A stretch of 64,000 nucleotides of DNA, from contig WHTW01000010.1 in the NCBI GenBank assembly GCA_009377525.1, positions 28,007 to 92,006 of the forward strand, given 5' to 3'. Positions within the stretch are counted from its first letter, which is position 1. Each line of letters starts with the position of its first letter. Positions 25,197 through 33,907 of this stretch are shown here, in pieces. This stretch comes from Rhodospirillales bacterium (GTDB lineage Bacteria; Pseudomonadota; Alphaproteobacteria; Reyranellales; Reyranellaceae). A model generated the notes under the pieces. That model was not told where the DNA came from. It was given only the letters and a program-made list of their open reading frames with translations, and did no database searches. The position numbers were made by a program, and so were the translations under genes.

Positions 25197-26264
25197 ATGA
25201 GCACCCAGCGCATTTACGCCCTGCCCGTCGAGACCACCGAGTGGAAGTTCGACGGCGCCACCGAGATCCAGTTCAACTGGGAATACGACGACGGCTCGGA
25301 CTCGCTGCTGGAACTCTACGACAAGGGCAAGAAGCAGCAGTGGGACGCCAGCAGCCGGCTCGACTGGTCGCTTGAGCTTGACCCGCAAAATCCGATGCAG
25401 CTCAAAGACGAGGCGCTGTCGATCCACGACACCGACTACTGGCGCAAGATGACCGACAAGGAGAAGGCTTGGCTGCGCCGGAACCTGCAGGCCAACCAGA
25501 TCTCGCAGTTCATGCACGGCGAGCAGGGCGCCTTGATCGCCACCGCCAAGATCGTCGGCACCGTGCCCGACATGAACGCCAAGTTCTACGCCGCCACGCA
25601 GGTCATGGACGAGGCGCGCCACGTCGAGGCTTACAAGCGCCTGCTGCACGAGAAGTTCGACCTCGCCTATCCCATCAATCCGTCGCTCAAGACGCTGCTC
25701 GAACAGACGCTGACCGACCGGCGCTGGGACATGACCTATCTCGGCATGCAGGTGCTGATCGAGGGCCTGGCACTGGCCGCCTTCCAGTCGATCCGCGACA
25801 AGGCCGGCAACACGCTGGCCAGCGCGGTCAACGCCTACGTCATGCAGGACGAGGCGCGGCACGTCTCGTTCGGCCGCTTGGCGCTGCGCGAATACTATCC
25901 GCGCCTGTCGGACGCCGAGCGCGACGAGCGCGAGCAGTTCGTGGTCGAGGCGCTCTACTTCATGCGCGACCGCTTCAACCAGTCGGAAGTGTGGGAGCGT
26001 CTCGGCCTGCCGGCCGACCTCCTTAACGAGCTCCACTACAACTCCAAGCAGATGGCGTCGTTCCGCGGCCGCCTGTTCAGCCGCGTCGTGCCCACGGTCA
26101 AGGATATCGGTCTGTGGGGCGAGCGCGTGCAGAAGGCCTTCGCCGACATGGGCGTGATGGACTACGCCAACATCGACGTCGCCGAGCAGCTCGCCAACGA
26201 CGGCAAGGTCGCCGAGGACTTCGACAAGAAGATGTTCGTCGAGAAGGCGATCGCGGCCGAATAG
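25197..26264 (+). CDS. diiron ferritin-like protein, R2/oxygenase type (paralogue A)
   Basis: 355 residues. A complete two-iron ligand set can be placed in a four-helix bundle: Glu109 (HGEQGAL), Glu139 and His142 (MDEARH), Glu189 (LIEGLAL), Glu219 and His222 (QDEARH). This is the E…ExxH…E…ExxH layout of ribonucleotide-reductase R2-like oxidases and N-oxygenases. It lacks any signal peptide. The substrate is unknown. GGGAGG precedes the ATG at 25197. A same-length paralogue lies at 28137 and a 2Fe-2S flavoreductase lies between them on the other strand, a plausible electron donor. Confidence 0.8.
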   Translation: MSTQRIYALPVETTEWKFDGATEIQFNWEYDDGSDSLLELYDKGKKQQWDASSRLDWSLELDPQNPMQLKDEALSIHDTDYWRKMTDKEKAWLRRNLQANQISQFMHGEQGALIATAKIVGTVPDMNAKFYAATQVMDEARHVEAYKRLLHEKFDLAYPINPSLKTLLEQTLTDRRWDMTYLGMQVLIEGLALAAFQSIRDKAGNTLASAVNAYVMQDEARHVSFGRLALREYYPRLSDAERDEREQFVVEALYFMRDRFNQSEVWERLGLPADLLNELHYNSKQMASFRGRLFSRVVPTVKDIGLWGERVQKAFADMGVMDYANIDVAEQLANDGKVAEDFDKKMFVEKAIAAE

Positions 26265-26276
26265 CACGCGCTCATA

Positions 26277-26347
26277 GTCTTCCGGACCGCCGGCTTCCAG
26301 CCGGCCTCATGAGCATGAGCCGGCAAGATGCCGGCGGTCCGGAAGAC
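26277..26347. repeat. 71-bp intergenic palindrome
   Basis: Arms of about 29 bases (GTCTTCCGGACCGCCGGC outermost) with few mismatches surround a CTCATGAGCATGAG centre. It fills the gap between the convergent ferritin-like gene A and the YoaK-like gene, where it could act as a bidirectional stop or RNA-stabilising hairpin. Its layout, two long GC-rich arms with a CATGAG-containing loop, resembles the palindrome at 8079-8132. Confidence 0.7.
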
Positions 26348-26348
26348 G

Positions 26349-27005
26349 TCAGAGAAGCACGACGATCACCAGCAGGACGGCCGGCACCAGCAGCGGCCAG
26401 GCCACGACGTGCAGCAGCAGGCCGCCCGCGACCGCGCCCACCAGATAGCCGAGCCAGGTCAGCAGCAGCAGGCGCGGCGTGGCGACGACCGGCAACTTCT
26501 CCGCTTCGGCCGGCCATAGATGGTCGAGCGCGGCATCGGCGGTGCGGGCGAGCGTGCTGGTCACGACCACGGTGCTGACGGAAACGCCGCCGAACTGGGT
26601 GATGGCCGAGGCCTGCAGGCCCATCGCAAACGCCAGGACCAGGACGGCAGTCTCCTCCATGGCGATCGGCAGGAAGCCCATGGCGCCGATGATCGCCGCC
26701 TCCAGCAGGATCGGGATCATCGGCCTGCTCCACAAACGCAGAAGCAGGCGCGCCAGCATGGCGCCGATGAAGAAGGCGACCAGCGGTACGAGATGCCGCC
26801 CGGCGTCCGGGTAGCGGCCTTCGGCGCCGGCGATGCCGGCCAGCACGGTGTTGCCGGTCATGTTGGCGGCGAACACGCCGCCCATGGTGACGTAGCCCAC
26901 CGCGTCGGCGATGCCGGCGATGATGGTGAGCAGCGTCGCCTGTATCTGCGGCCGGACGATCGCTACACCACGTCGTAGGTGATCTCGACCTCGGCGCCGA
27001 AGCAA
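26349..27005 (-). CDS. YoaK-family (DUF1275) membrane protein
   Basis: 218 residues with six hydrophobic helices. The family signature is visible: GIADAVGYVTMGGVFAANMTGNTV in helix 1-2 and GLQASAITQFGGVSVSTVVVTSTL later. Function is unknown; the fold is a small inner-membrane protein. The only good in-frame start before helix 1 is TTG at 27005 behind CCAGGG, overlapping the reductase 3' end by 43 bases, so translational coupling to the reductase is likely. Confidence 0.8.
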   Translation of the reverse strand: MLRRRGRDHLRRGVAIVRPQIQATLLTIIAGIADAVGYVTMGGVFAANMTGNTVLAGIAGAEGRYPDAGRHLVPLVAFFIGAMLARLLLRLWSRPMIPILLEAAIIGAMGFLPIAMEETAVLVLAFAMGLQASAITQFGGVSVSTVVVTSTLARTADAALDHLWPAEAEKLPVVATPRLLLLTWLGYLVGAVAGGLLLHVVAWPLLVPAVLLVIVVLL

Positions 27006-27985
27006 TGGCCCTGGCAGGTCAGGATCCAGTTATTGGCGAGGTCGTCGGGCGTGTAGATGTCGTTCTTGGCCAGAAGCACCTTGCCCTTGATGCGCTTGGC
27101 CGCGCACGAGGCGCAGAAGCCTTCCTCGCACGACGACAACGGATTGAGCCCGGCTTCGCGCGCCGCCTCGAGGATGGTCTGGCCCTTCTTGTAGGCGACC
27201 TTGTGCGCCTTGCCTTCGAAATGAATGACGATGTGATCGGGGATGACGTCGCCCTCTTCGCTGGGCTCGATCGGGATGGCGTCGTTGCCCGAGGCCTCGA
27301 AGCGCTCGATCCGCACGCGGTCGTGGCTCATGCCGTGCTCGAACAGCGTCTCCTCGACGAGCGACATGAACGGCCCGGGTCCGCAGAGATAGGCGTCGCC
27401 CGCCTCGAAGCCCCTCGTCGCCGCCACGATCTCCTCGGGCTTGGTGATGCCCTGTTCGGCATCGAGATGATGGACGATCTCCAGCCGGCCGGGATGGGCC
27501 TTCACCAGCGCCTCGAACTCGGCGTCGAAGATCACCGATTGCTTGTCGCGGTTGGCATAGAACAGGCGGATCTGTCGCTTGCCGGTTTTGAGTGCCGACT
27601 TGATCAGCGACATCATGGGCGTGATGCCGCTGCCGCCGCCGAACAGCAGCAGCGTGGCGTCGCTGTCGCCCAGCACGAAGCGGCCGGCCGGCGGCAGCAC
27701 TTCCAGCGTGCCGCCTTCCTTCAGCGCGTCGTGGAACCAGTTGGAGCCCTTGCCGCCCGCGACACGCTTCACCGTGACCTTGGGCAGGCCGTCGGTCTCG
27801 GGCGCGCTCGACAGCGAATAGCAGCGGTTGAAGACGCCGTCGGGGTGACCCACCTTGAAGGTCAGGAACTGCCCGGCGCGATAGCGGTACTTGTCGGCAA
27901 GGTCGGCGGGGACATCTAGGACGAAGGAGCGCGCATCGGGCGTCTCTTGGATGATCTTGGCGATGCGCAGCTTGTTGTAGGACAT
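26963..27985 (-). CDS. ferredoxin-NAD(P) reductase with C-terminal 2Fe-2S domain (PaaE/KshB-like)
   Basis: 340 residues in three modules. The FAD domain has RCYSLSS (RxYS, ~54); the NAD domain has LLFGGGSGITPMMS (~113) and YLCGPGPFM; a plant-type ferredoxin ends it with CEEGFCASC and a last Cys in LTCQGHC. Such reductases pass electrons from NAD(P)H to oxygenase components (phenylacetyl-CoA epoxidase PaaABC, ketosteroid hydroxylase). It sits between two diiron ferritin-like genes and is divergent from the second, so it may reduce one or both. The gene downstream is the YoaK-like protein. Confidence 0.9.
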   Translation of the reverse strand: MSYNKLRIAKIIQETPDARSFVLDVPADLADKYRYRAGQFLTFKVGHPDGVFNRCYSLSSAPETDGLPKVTVKRVAGGKGSNWFHDALKEGGTLEVLPPAGRFVLGDSDATLLLFGGGSGITPMMSLIKSALKTGKRQIRLFYANRDKQSVIFDAEFEALVKAHPGRLEIVHHLDAEQGITKPEEIVAATRGFEAGDAYLCGPGPFMSLVEETLFEHGMSHDRVRIERFEASGNDAIPIEPSEEGDVIPDHIVIHFEGKAHKVAYKKGQTILEAAREAGLNPLSSCEEGFCASCAAKRIKGKVLLAKNDIYTPDDLANNWILTCQGHCFGAEVEITYDVV

Positions 27986-28034
27986 TCGATAAACCAGCGT
28001 TCAGGGCCCGTGCAATTTCCAGGGGGCGACTCTC

Positions 28035-28051
28035 CTAGCAGACTGTGCTAG
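28035..28051. promoter_or_regulatory. inverted repeat, possible operator
   Basis: A perfect 6-bp dyad, CTAGCA-5 bases-TGCTAG, lies in the 151-bp divergent gap between the flavoreductase and ferritin-like gene B, 50 bases from the reductase start. Position and size fit an operator; the binding protein is unknown. Confidence 0.35.
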
Positions 28052-28070
28052 CTTCCGCCGAGAAAATGAA

Positions 28071-28094
28071 CGGAGCGTCATATTTGTCGCTCCG
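28071..28094. promoter_or_regulatory. inverted repeat CGGAGCG-N10-CGCTCCG
   Basis: A perfect 7-bp dyad with an AT-rich 10-base centre, 43 bases ahead of ferritin-like gene B in the same divergent gap. It could be an operator or a 5' UTR hairpin of that gene. Confidence 0.4.
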
Positions 28095-28136
28095 CTGTGG
28101 GATGGGACAGCGTTCAGAGCCAGGAGGCAAGAGCCA

Positions 28137-29204
28137 ATGACGACGCAGAAGATCTATCAGCTCCCGGTCGAGGTCACGAACTGGAAGTTCGACGGCGCCA
28201 CCGAGATCGCCTTCAACTGGGAATACGATGCCGGTTCGTCCGACCTGCTGAACCTCTACGAGAAGGGCAAGCAGCAACAGTGGGACACCAGCACCCGGCT
28301 CGATTGGAGCCAGGAGCTCTTCGAGGGCAACCCGATGGGCATGGATGACCAGACCATCCCGATCTACGGCTCGCCCTTCTGGGACAAGATGACCGACAAG
28401 GAGAAGGACTGGCTGCGCTTCAACCTGCAGTGCCATTCCATCTGCCAGTTCATGCACGGCGAGCAGGGCGCGCTGATCGCGACGGCCAAGATCGTCAACA
28501 CCGTGCCCGACACGAATGCCAAGTTCTATGCCGCCACCCAGGTGATGGACGAGGCACGCCACGTCGAGACCTACAAGCGGCTGATCCACGAGAAGTTCAA
28601 GTCGGCCTATCCCATCACCGACTCGCTCAAGAACCTGCTCGAGCAGACGCTGTCTGACCGGCGCTGGGACATGACCTATCTCGGCATGCAGGTGCTGATC
28701 GAGGGCCTGGCGCTGGCGGCCTTCCAGCGCATCCGCGACAGCGCCAAGAACAACCTGGCCGCCGCCGTGAACGCCTACGTCATGCAGGACGAGGCGCGCC
28801 ACGTCACCTTCGGCCGCATGGCGCTGCGTGAGTACTACCCGCACCTTTCCGATCACGAGCGCGCTGAGCGCGAGGAGTTCACGGTCGAGGCGCTCTACTT
28901 CATGCGCGACCGCTTCAACCAGGCCGAGGTCTGGATGCGCTCGGGCCTGCCGGTCGACAAGCTCATGGAGTATGCCTACCACTCGGGCGCCATGCAGCAG
29001 TTCCGCACGCGCCTGTTCACCCGCATCGTGCCGATCCTCAAGGAGATCGGCCTGTTCGGGCCCAAGGTGCAGAAGGCGCTAGGCGACATGGGCGTGATGG
29101 GCTACGCCGAGATCGACGTCGAGCAGCTGATCGCCAACGACCTCAAGGTCGCCGACGACTTCGACGCCAAGAAGTTCGTCAAGGAAGCGATCGCGGCGGA
29201 ATAG
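28137..29204 (+). CDS. diiron ferritin-like protein, R2/oxygenase type (paralogue B)
   Basis: 355 residues, equal in length to the protein at 25197 and matching it at most positions. All six iron ligands are conserved at the same numbers (Glu109, Glu139, His142, Glu189, Glu219, His222). The least similar stretch is residues ~60-82, just before the first ligand helix, where substrate access might differ. AGGAGG lies ahead of the ATG at 28137, and a good intrinsic terminator follows the stop. The upstream divergent flavoreductase is the natural partner. An N-oxygenase, hydroxylase or oxidase role is possible. Confidence 0.8.
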   Translation: MTTQKIYQLPVEVTNWKFDGATEIAFNWEYDAGSSDLLNLYEKGKQQQWDTSTRLDWSQELFEGNPMGMDDQTIPIYGSPFWDKMTDKEKDWLRFNLQCHSICQFMHGEQGALIATAKIVNTVPDTNAKFYAATQVMDEARHVETYKRLIHEKFKSAYPITDSLKNLLEQTLSDRRWDMTYLGMQVLIEGLALAAFQRIRDSAKNNLAAAVNAYVMQDEARHVTFGRMALREYYPHLSDHERAEREEFTVEALYFMRDRFNQAEVWMRSGLPVDKLMEYAYHSGAMQQFRTRLFTRIVPILKEIGLFGPKVQKALGDMGVMGYAEIDVEQLIANDLKVADDFDAKKFVKEAIAAE

Positions 29205-29226
29205 CCGGGATCGGACGACCGAATCA

Positions 29227-29251
29227 AAAAGGGGGCCGCGAGGCCCCTTTT
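29227..29251 (+). terminator. intrinsic terminator after ferritin-like gene B
   Basis: A GC-rich stem (GGGGCC/GGCCCC) flanked by AAAA before and TTTT after, with a four-base loop, begins 22 bases past the stop codon. The A/T flanks pair as well, so it could also work in the other direction, though no gene ends there on the minus strand. Confidence 0.85.
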
Positions 29252-29318
29252 CATTCGGCACATGGCCTCGGTGCGTCTGAGGATCTGGTCATTCGACTGA
29301 TCGAGGACGTCCTGCCCT

Positions 29319-29645
29319 TCAGGAGGCGCTCTCATTCTTGTCAACGATCACTAGCATGTTGTCTCTCATGTCAACGAACTTTTGACCGTCCGTTCCGAGC
29401 ATGTCGTCAGGTACGTCTTGAAAGATCTCAACGTCTCGTCCGTCGCATTCCATGACACGCGAACGCTCAACGACATCACGTTTTCCAAAAGCCAGCGTGA
29501 GTTGTGGAACAAAATGAGGATTTGAGGTGTTCCCCACCTGCCACACGATCACGGGCACATATCCAGGTCCTTGTTCCGTTTCGAACCACTTCGCGTATTG
29601 CTCGACAAGGCTTTCCGCGCGGGCCGTGATCGTCACCTTCTTCAT
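29319..29645 (-). CDS. hypothetical protein (108 aa)
   Basis: The protein begins MKKVTITARAESLVEQYAKWFETEQG and is acidic towards the end, with no membrane or signal segment. Base composition is less GC-rich than its neighbours, and the gene stands alone between the terminator at 29251 and the frameshifted hydrolase. No family is recognised. The segment 29646-29792 shows no coding signal I trust. Confidence 0.5.
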   Translation of the reverse strand: MKKVTITARAESLVEQYAKWFETEQGPGYVPVIVWQVGNTSNPHFVPQLTLAFGKRDVVERSRVMECDGRDVEIFQDVPDDMLGTDGQKFVDMRDNMLVIVDKNESAS

Positions 29646-29792
29646 GCAGCCCTCTCACTCGACGCCGGAAATCTCCGCGCCGATCGCTGGCGTGAGCTTG
29701 CGGATAGCGATGGTTTCGTAGGCGATGGCGCGATGATCCACGGTTCACCGTGCCTTGCCAAGTCGCGGCGCAACCGCAAAAGCACGTTCCGT

Positions 29793-31669
29793 CTAGCTGG
29801 ACACGCCTGTCATGTGTTCCTTCGGCTGGACCGGCAGTGGCTGGAAAAGCCACCGGATGGCCCCCAGGGCGACGATCAATATGAGGGTCAGCGACAGCAA
29901 GCCGATGGCCGTGCGGGCAGCACCTGGATGGTTCAGCAACTGCACCACGTATTGGACCGGGGCTATGGCGGCCAGTTCTCCTGCGAGCCACCTGCCGGTG
30001 CTGACGAAACAAGCCTTGACGTGTCCGAGGGCGGCCCCGATCCACGGCGAGGTCTTCCAGAGCAATGCACCGGCGACACCGATCGTCAGCCATCGCAGCC
30101 ATCGCGGCGTGTCGCCATCATGTTTCCGGTTCACCAACCAGCCGATCAGGTTCAACACGGCGGCAACGGCGATGACGGAGACCGCGGTGACAGGCCATTC
30201 GCCCCGTCGTAGCCACGCAAGCCACTTGTGCGGAAGAATATACCAGAGCAGGGCGGCCGTACCGAGCCAGACGGCAAGACCGATGAGAAGAACTTCCGCC
30301 ACGCGCAGCGCCGCGCGGGGCCATACTGCCGGCGCCGCGCTTTGAAGGCCGTCAGCATCGAAGCTGTCGTTGATCAGCCATGACGAGACCTTGGACACCA
30401 ACAGGTGCCTGGGGCGTTCGAAGCCCGGCGATGGCCGCTTGAGGTAGCCGAGATGGCTCAACAGCCATATCGGCCCCGCCTTGTACGCGATGCTCTTCTT
30501 GATCTTCGCCGCACTCCTGTGGTCGACAGTTTCCGGCGCATTGATGTTCTGGTCTGTGCCATCCCATCGGCCTCGCGTGCCGAGGAACGCGAGCAGCGGA
30601 CCGGATACCGGATCGGTCGGCTCGTGGACGTTGAACCATTCGAATTTTTCCGGGAACACGTATTCGTCCCGATTTGCCGGGACGATCACCGGCCAGATCG
30701 CTCGGAATTTGCCGATGGCAGACCCGTAGGTCAGCAGGCCGCGCAGCCTGCCGAACAGCACCCGGCGGTCGATGCCGTCGGTCGGTTTGAGCCACACCGG
30801 CCGACGCGGCAGCATGACGTCGATCACGGGCTCCACGATCGAGTGAATCCGCTCGCCACCCGCCGTCCTGAAGGCTTTCACCTGCTGCCATCGTGTCGGG
30901 CCGAGATAGTTCGGCAGTGCGGCTTCGGTTTCCATCAGGCCGTTGTAGGCGACGACGCTGCCCAGGCTGTGGGCAAGGATGAACCACTGATCGTACTCGC
31001 GCATGGCGAACTCGACCAAGGCGTCGACCATGCGGGCGCGAATTGCGACGCGCGGCGGCTCGCCCAGTTCCGAGACGATCGGGTTTTGATCCCGCGCCGG
31101 TTGGCTGTACAGCATGACATCGCCCACGTAGGCGGTCAGCAGGTCGGAAATCGGCACCCGCGGCAGTTTCAGGCGGTCCAGGATCACATTGAGCAGACCG
31201 ACCGTCGCCGCACCCAGGAGGAAGAGGGCTCCATAGAAGCCAAGCACGAACCGCCCCAGGTACTTGAAGCGGCCGTCTCTCGGCACGTACATGTCCTTGA
31301 AGCCGACGAGCTTGGTATGCTCGCGTCCGGCAACCGTCCACATCGACAGCGCCCAAAACCAGAACTTGACCTGTCGCGGCAGCGTCGCTTCCTCGCCGAG
31401 GTCCGCCCAATAGACCTCGTTGAATTCGATGCGAAGTTCGCGCGCCGGGGTGCTTGCGGTGGTGACGTCCACGCGGACAATGTTCTTGGCAAAATCGGCG
31501 TTGAACCTGTCGGGCACCTCTCCGGGATGGATGGCTCGGTGGGGACCGATATCGCCGCAACCTCTTCGCCTAGCGCGGCGACGATGTTGCGGGCTTCACC
31601 GACGAGATGCTGGTTCGGCAGCTGCATGCCGATGCCGTGCACCAGCAGAACTCCGATTCGATCTGCCAT
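29793..31669 (-). pseudogene. membrane-associated alpha/beta hydrolase, single frameshift
   Basis: An ATG at 31669 behind GGGGGAG starts MADRIGVLLVHGIGMQLPN, the HGIG oxyanion strand of a lipase-like hydrolase. After ~50 residues the frame is lost near 31517-31520. The next frame (a GTG at 31517 could start it) carries the remaining ~575 residues with LAHSLGSVVAYNG, the nucleophile elbow, and a C-terminal region with four or more hydrophobic helices. One extra base in the short C run at 31517 would give one continuous protein. Either a recent mutation or a read error; the rest of the gene is undamaged, favouring the latter. Confidence 0.7.
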
Positions 31670-31765
31670 GGTAACTCCCCCGATGGACCTGGCGGAGGGC
31701 ACAATGCCGGACGAATCGGAATCAGGCAATCCTGATGATTGAAAGACTTTCCATTCCTGCTACGA

Positions 31766-32422
31766 TCAGTGGCAGTTGGTGATCCTGGGCGGCGCACCGA
31801 TCACCGCGGCCACCTTGGAGATGTCGAGGCAGCGGTTGCCGATCCAGGCCTTGTCCTGCACGAAAATGGCGAACTTGGCGAAAGTGTCGGCCTGCTCCTG
31901 TGGCGTCGGCCGCGCCTGCGCCAGCAGCCAGTAGAGGGCATAGAGATTGCTGGTGGCGAAATCCGCCGCCGCCACGTCGAGATCCTTGTTCCACATCGCG
32001 GCGTTCTTGGCCGCGGCGCCCGTCGGATCGGGCAGCGCCGCCAGCCAGGCGTCGGCGTTGGAGGCGACGCCGTAGGGGCCCCCATTCTGCGCCTTCAGGT
32101 TCTTCACCTGCTCGGCCATGGCGACGTAGCCCTTGCCCTCGATGGTGTTGCCGGCGCAGCCACTGCGGCACAGCGCCACGAAGGTCAGGTACTCGGCCAG
32201 GGTGATCTCGATATTGCCGTTGTTGTGCTTGCGCCAGGCGCGCGCCATGTGCCAGCCCTGAGTCAGTTTGCTGCCGGTCCAGGGCTTGGCGCCAAGCGGC
32301 GTGTCGCGTTCCAGGTCGCCGATCACCGCCTGCGCGGCGGCCTGCCATTCGGCCGGAATCTGCGCGAACACCCGGCCGGTGGCAGCGAAGGTGATCAGCA
32401 CGAACATGGTCAGGATTTTCAT
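31766..32422 (-). CDS. exported protein of unknown function
   Basis: 218 residues with a signal peptide (MKILTMFVLITFAATGRVFA). The mature part is helical and contains four Cys, two of them in VALCRSGCAGN and one in the last residues (TNCH). A KGYVAMAEQVKNL segment and repeated short Ala-rich helices are the only other features. No family recognised. It begins nine bases after the stop of the transglutaminase-like gene upstream, so the two probably form one transcript. Confidence 0.65.
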   Translation of the reverse strand: MKILTMFVLITFAATGRVFAQIPAEWQAAAQAVIGDLERDTPLGAKPWTGSKLTQGWHMARAWRKHNNGNIEITLAEYLTFVALCRSGCAGNTIEGKGYVAMAEQVKNLKAQNGGPYGVASNADAWLAALPDPTGAAAKNAAMWNKDLDVAAADFATSNLYALYWLLAQARPTPQEQADTFAKFAIFVQDKAWIGNRCLDISKVAAVIGAPPRITNCH

Positions 32423-32431
32423 GAAGCCCCC

Positions 32432-33097
32432 TCAGTAACGACGCGCCCGTTTTCGGTCGGCGCTGTCGTATTGCACCAGGTCGTCCGCGCGCAGCTCGGT
32501 GGCGTCGCGCGGCCTCAGGTTGCGCGCCTGCACGGGCGTGATCAACCGGTGATGCGGCGTGTCCTCGAGCGAAGCGCCGACGTCCCAGCAATCCTCTTCG
32601 TTTGTCACCCAGTCCTCGACGGCGAATTGGCGTAGGTCGATGGGCTGCGAATAGGTCCGCAACGTCTTGCGATGCTTGTTGCTGTACTCGTGGAAGTACG
32701 ACATCGCGAGCTCGCGCGGGGAGCGATAGACCGGGTCGCGCCAGCGCAGCCAGACGTGGTTGCTCTTGGAAATGGCGCCCCAGCAGCCATTGCGCCGGAA
32801 GAGGGCGATGACGTGGTCCGAATCGCCCTTGGCGACGAGGTCCATGAGCAATGGCGGATCGCCGTGCAGCCACAGCGCGCAGGCCGCCGTGAAGGCCGCC
32901 TCGATGCAATGGGCGCAGCCGTGCCGCAGCACGCCGCGCACCGAACGCAACGTGTCGCCTTCCTCCTCGAAGTTGGCGCCGAGGCCGATCACGAACTCCT
33001 GGATGCGCCAGGGCGTCGTCAGGGGACGCAGGATACGTCCTTCCTCGACGGTGAGACCGAAATCGGCGGCTGTGGGACGGCGCTTGCGGACCAGCAT
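32432..33097 (-). CDS. transglutaminase-like (Cys-His-Asp) protein of unknown function
   Basis: 221 residues. A Cys64 in [18 protein letters not shown], His95 in [10 protein letters not shown] and Asp121 in WLRWRDPVY are spaced like the papain-like transglutaminase-type triad; this is inference from pattern only. No signal peptide. ATG at 33097 is chosen because a longer frame would run through the tRNA-Ala gene. It lies 71 bases downstream of that tRNA on the same strand and directly ahead of the exported protein. Confidence 0.55.
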   Translation of the reverse strand: MLVRKRRPTAADFGLTVEEGRILRPLTTPWRIQEFVIGLGANFEEEGDTLRSVRGVLRHGCAHCIEAAFTAACALWLHGDPPLLMDLVAKGDSDHVIALFRRNGCWGAISKSNHVWLRWRDPVYRSPRELAMSYFHEYSNKHRKTLRTYSQPIDLRQFAVEDWVTNEEDCWDVGASLEDTPHHRLITPVQARNLRPRDATELRADDLVQYDSADRKRARRY

Positions 33098-33168
33098 GGC
33101 CCGCGAGTGTGGGGGACCTTTGGGGCCCCGAACAGTTCCCTCGGCCCGCGGCCTCGGGATAAACCGGT

Positions 33169-33244
33169 TGGTGGAGCTGAGGGGGATCGAACCCCTGACC
33201 TCCTCATTGCGAACGAGGCGCTCTCCCAGCTGAGCTACAGCCCC
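33169..33244 (-). tRNA. tRNA-Ala (anticodon CGC)
   Basis: A full cloverleaf on the minus strand: acceptor GGGGCTG/CAGCTCC, D arm GCTC…GAGC, anticodon stem CCTCG/TGAGG with loop TTCGCAA, T arm AGGGG-TTCGATC-CCCCT, and encoded CCA. The anticodon CGC reads GCG codons, common in this GC-rich coding sequence. Confidence 0.95.
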
Positions 33245-33327
33245 CATCAACCGAACCTGGGCAAGCAAAAAGGCCCAGGGAAGGCGCGGATAATGCTTGG
33301 CGGGTCCCCTGTCAAGCAAACCGGCCC

Positions 33328-33451
33328 AAAGCACATTCCGTCCGGCTGGAATCAGCCGGACGGAATGTGCCTGTGAACGAGGCGCCTGGAACAACGCGTT
33401 TCCAATCAGCTGGAACCGCAAGCGGTTCCAGCTGATTGGAAGCCGCTCTAG
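33328..33451 (+). repeat. two-hairpin intergenic repeat, copy 2
   Basis: Same layout and orientation as copy 1: palindrome A at 33331-33370, spacer, then palindrome B with GGAACCGC/GCGGTTCC, ending GCTCTAG at 33451. The left end has lost the CTAGAGC terminus (CCAAAGC instead). It lies between tRNA-Ala and the RidA gene, ending 50 bases before the RidA start. Confidence 0.9.
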
Positions 33452-33501
33452 TGTTAGCGTTCCCGTCAATTCTTGGCCTCATTCAAAACGGAGCTTTGGA
33501 A

Positions 33502-33897
33502 GTGCCCACAAGCAGCAAGAAGGTTGTCCAGTCCGACGCCGCCCCCAAGGCGCTCGGCCCCTATTCGCAGGCCATCGTCGCCAACGGCCTGGTGTTCTGC
33601 GCCGGCCAGATCCCGCTCGATCCCAAGACCGGCGATCTCGTGCCGGGCGGCATCGCCGAGCAGACGCACCAGGTGCTGAAAAACCTGCGCGCCGTCCTGC
33701 AAGCGGCGGGCAGCGATCTCGACCGCGCGGTCAAGACCACGGTGTTCCTGAAGAGCATGGACAGCTTCGTGGCCATGAACGAGGTCTATGGCCGGCCGGA
33801 GTATTTCGGCGCAGGTGCGCCGGCGCGCTCGACCGTCGAGGTGGCGCGCCTGCCACGCGACGTGCTGGTCGAGATCGAAGTCACCGCGCTCGCCTGA
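33502..33897 (+). CDS. ridA: RidA-family enamine/imine deaminase
   Basis: 131 residues with the YjgF/RidA pattern: GPYSQAIVANGLVFCAGQIP, LKNLRAVLQAAGSDLDRAVKTTVFL and ARSTVEVARLPRDVLVEIE, including the substrate-binding Arg in the last element. It hydrolyses reactive 2-aminoacrylate-type enamines released by PLP enzymes. GTG at 33502 has GGAG at a fitting distance; a longer frame begins inside repeat copy 2 and is not used. It heads a three-gene run with two small membrane/FHA genes. Confidence 0.92.
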   Translation: MPTSSKKVVQSDAAPKALGPYSQAIVANGLVFCAGQIPLDPKTGDLVPGGIAEQTHQVLKNLRAVLQAAGSDLDRAVKTTVFLKSMDSFVAMNEVYGRPEYFGAGAPARSTVEVARLPRDVLVEIEVTALA

Positions 33898-33907
33898 GCT
33901 TTTGCCC

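Noticed and set aside
33098..33469. Upstream extension of the transglutaminase-like gene
   Set aside because: It would translate the tRNA-Ala gene and repeat copy 2; ATG at 33097 gives a sensible protein.
33436..33501. Extended N-terminus for RidA
   Set aside because: The added residues come from the repeat element; GTG at 33502 has a ribosome site and the family start.
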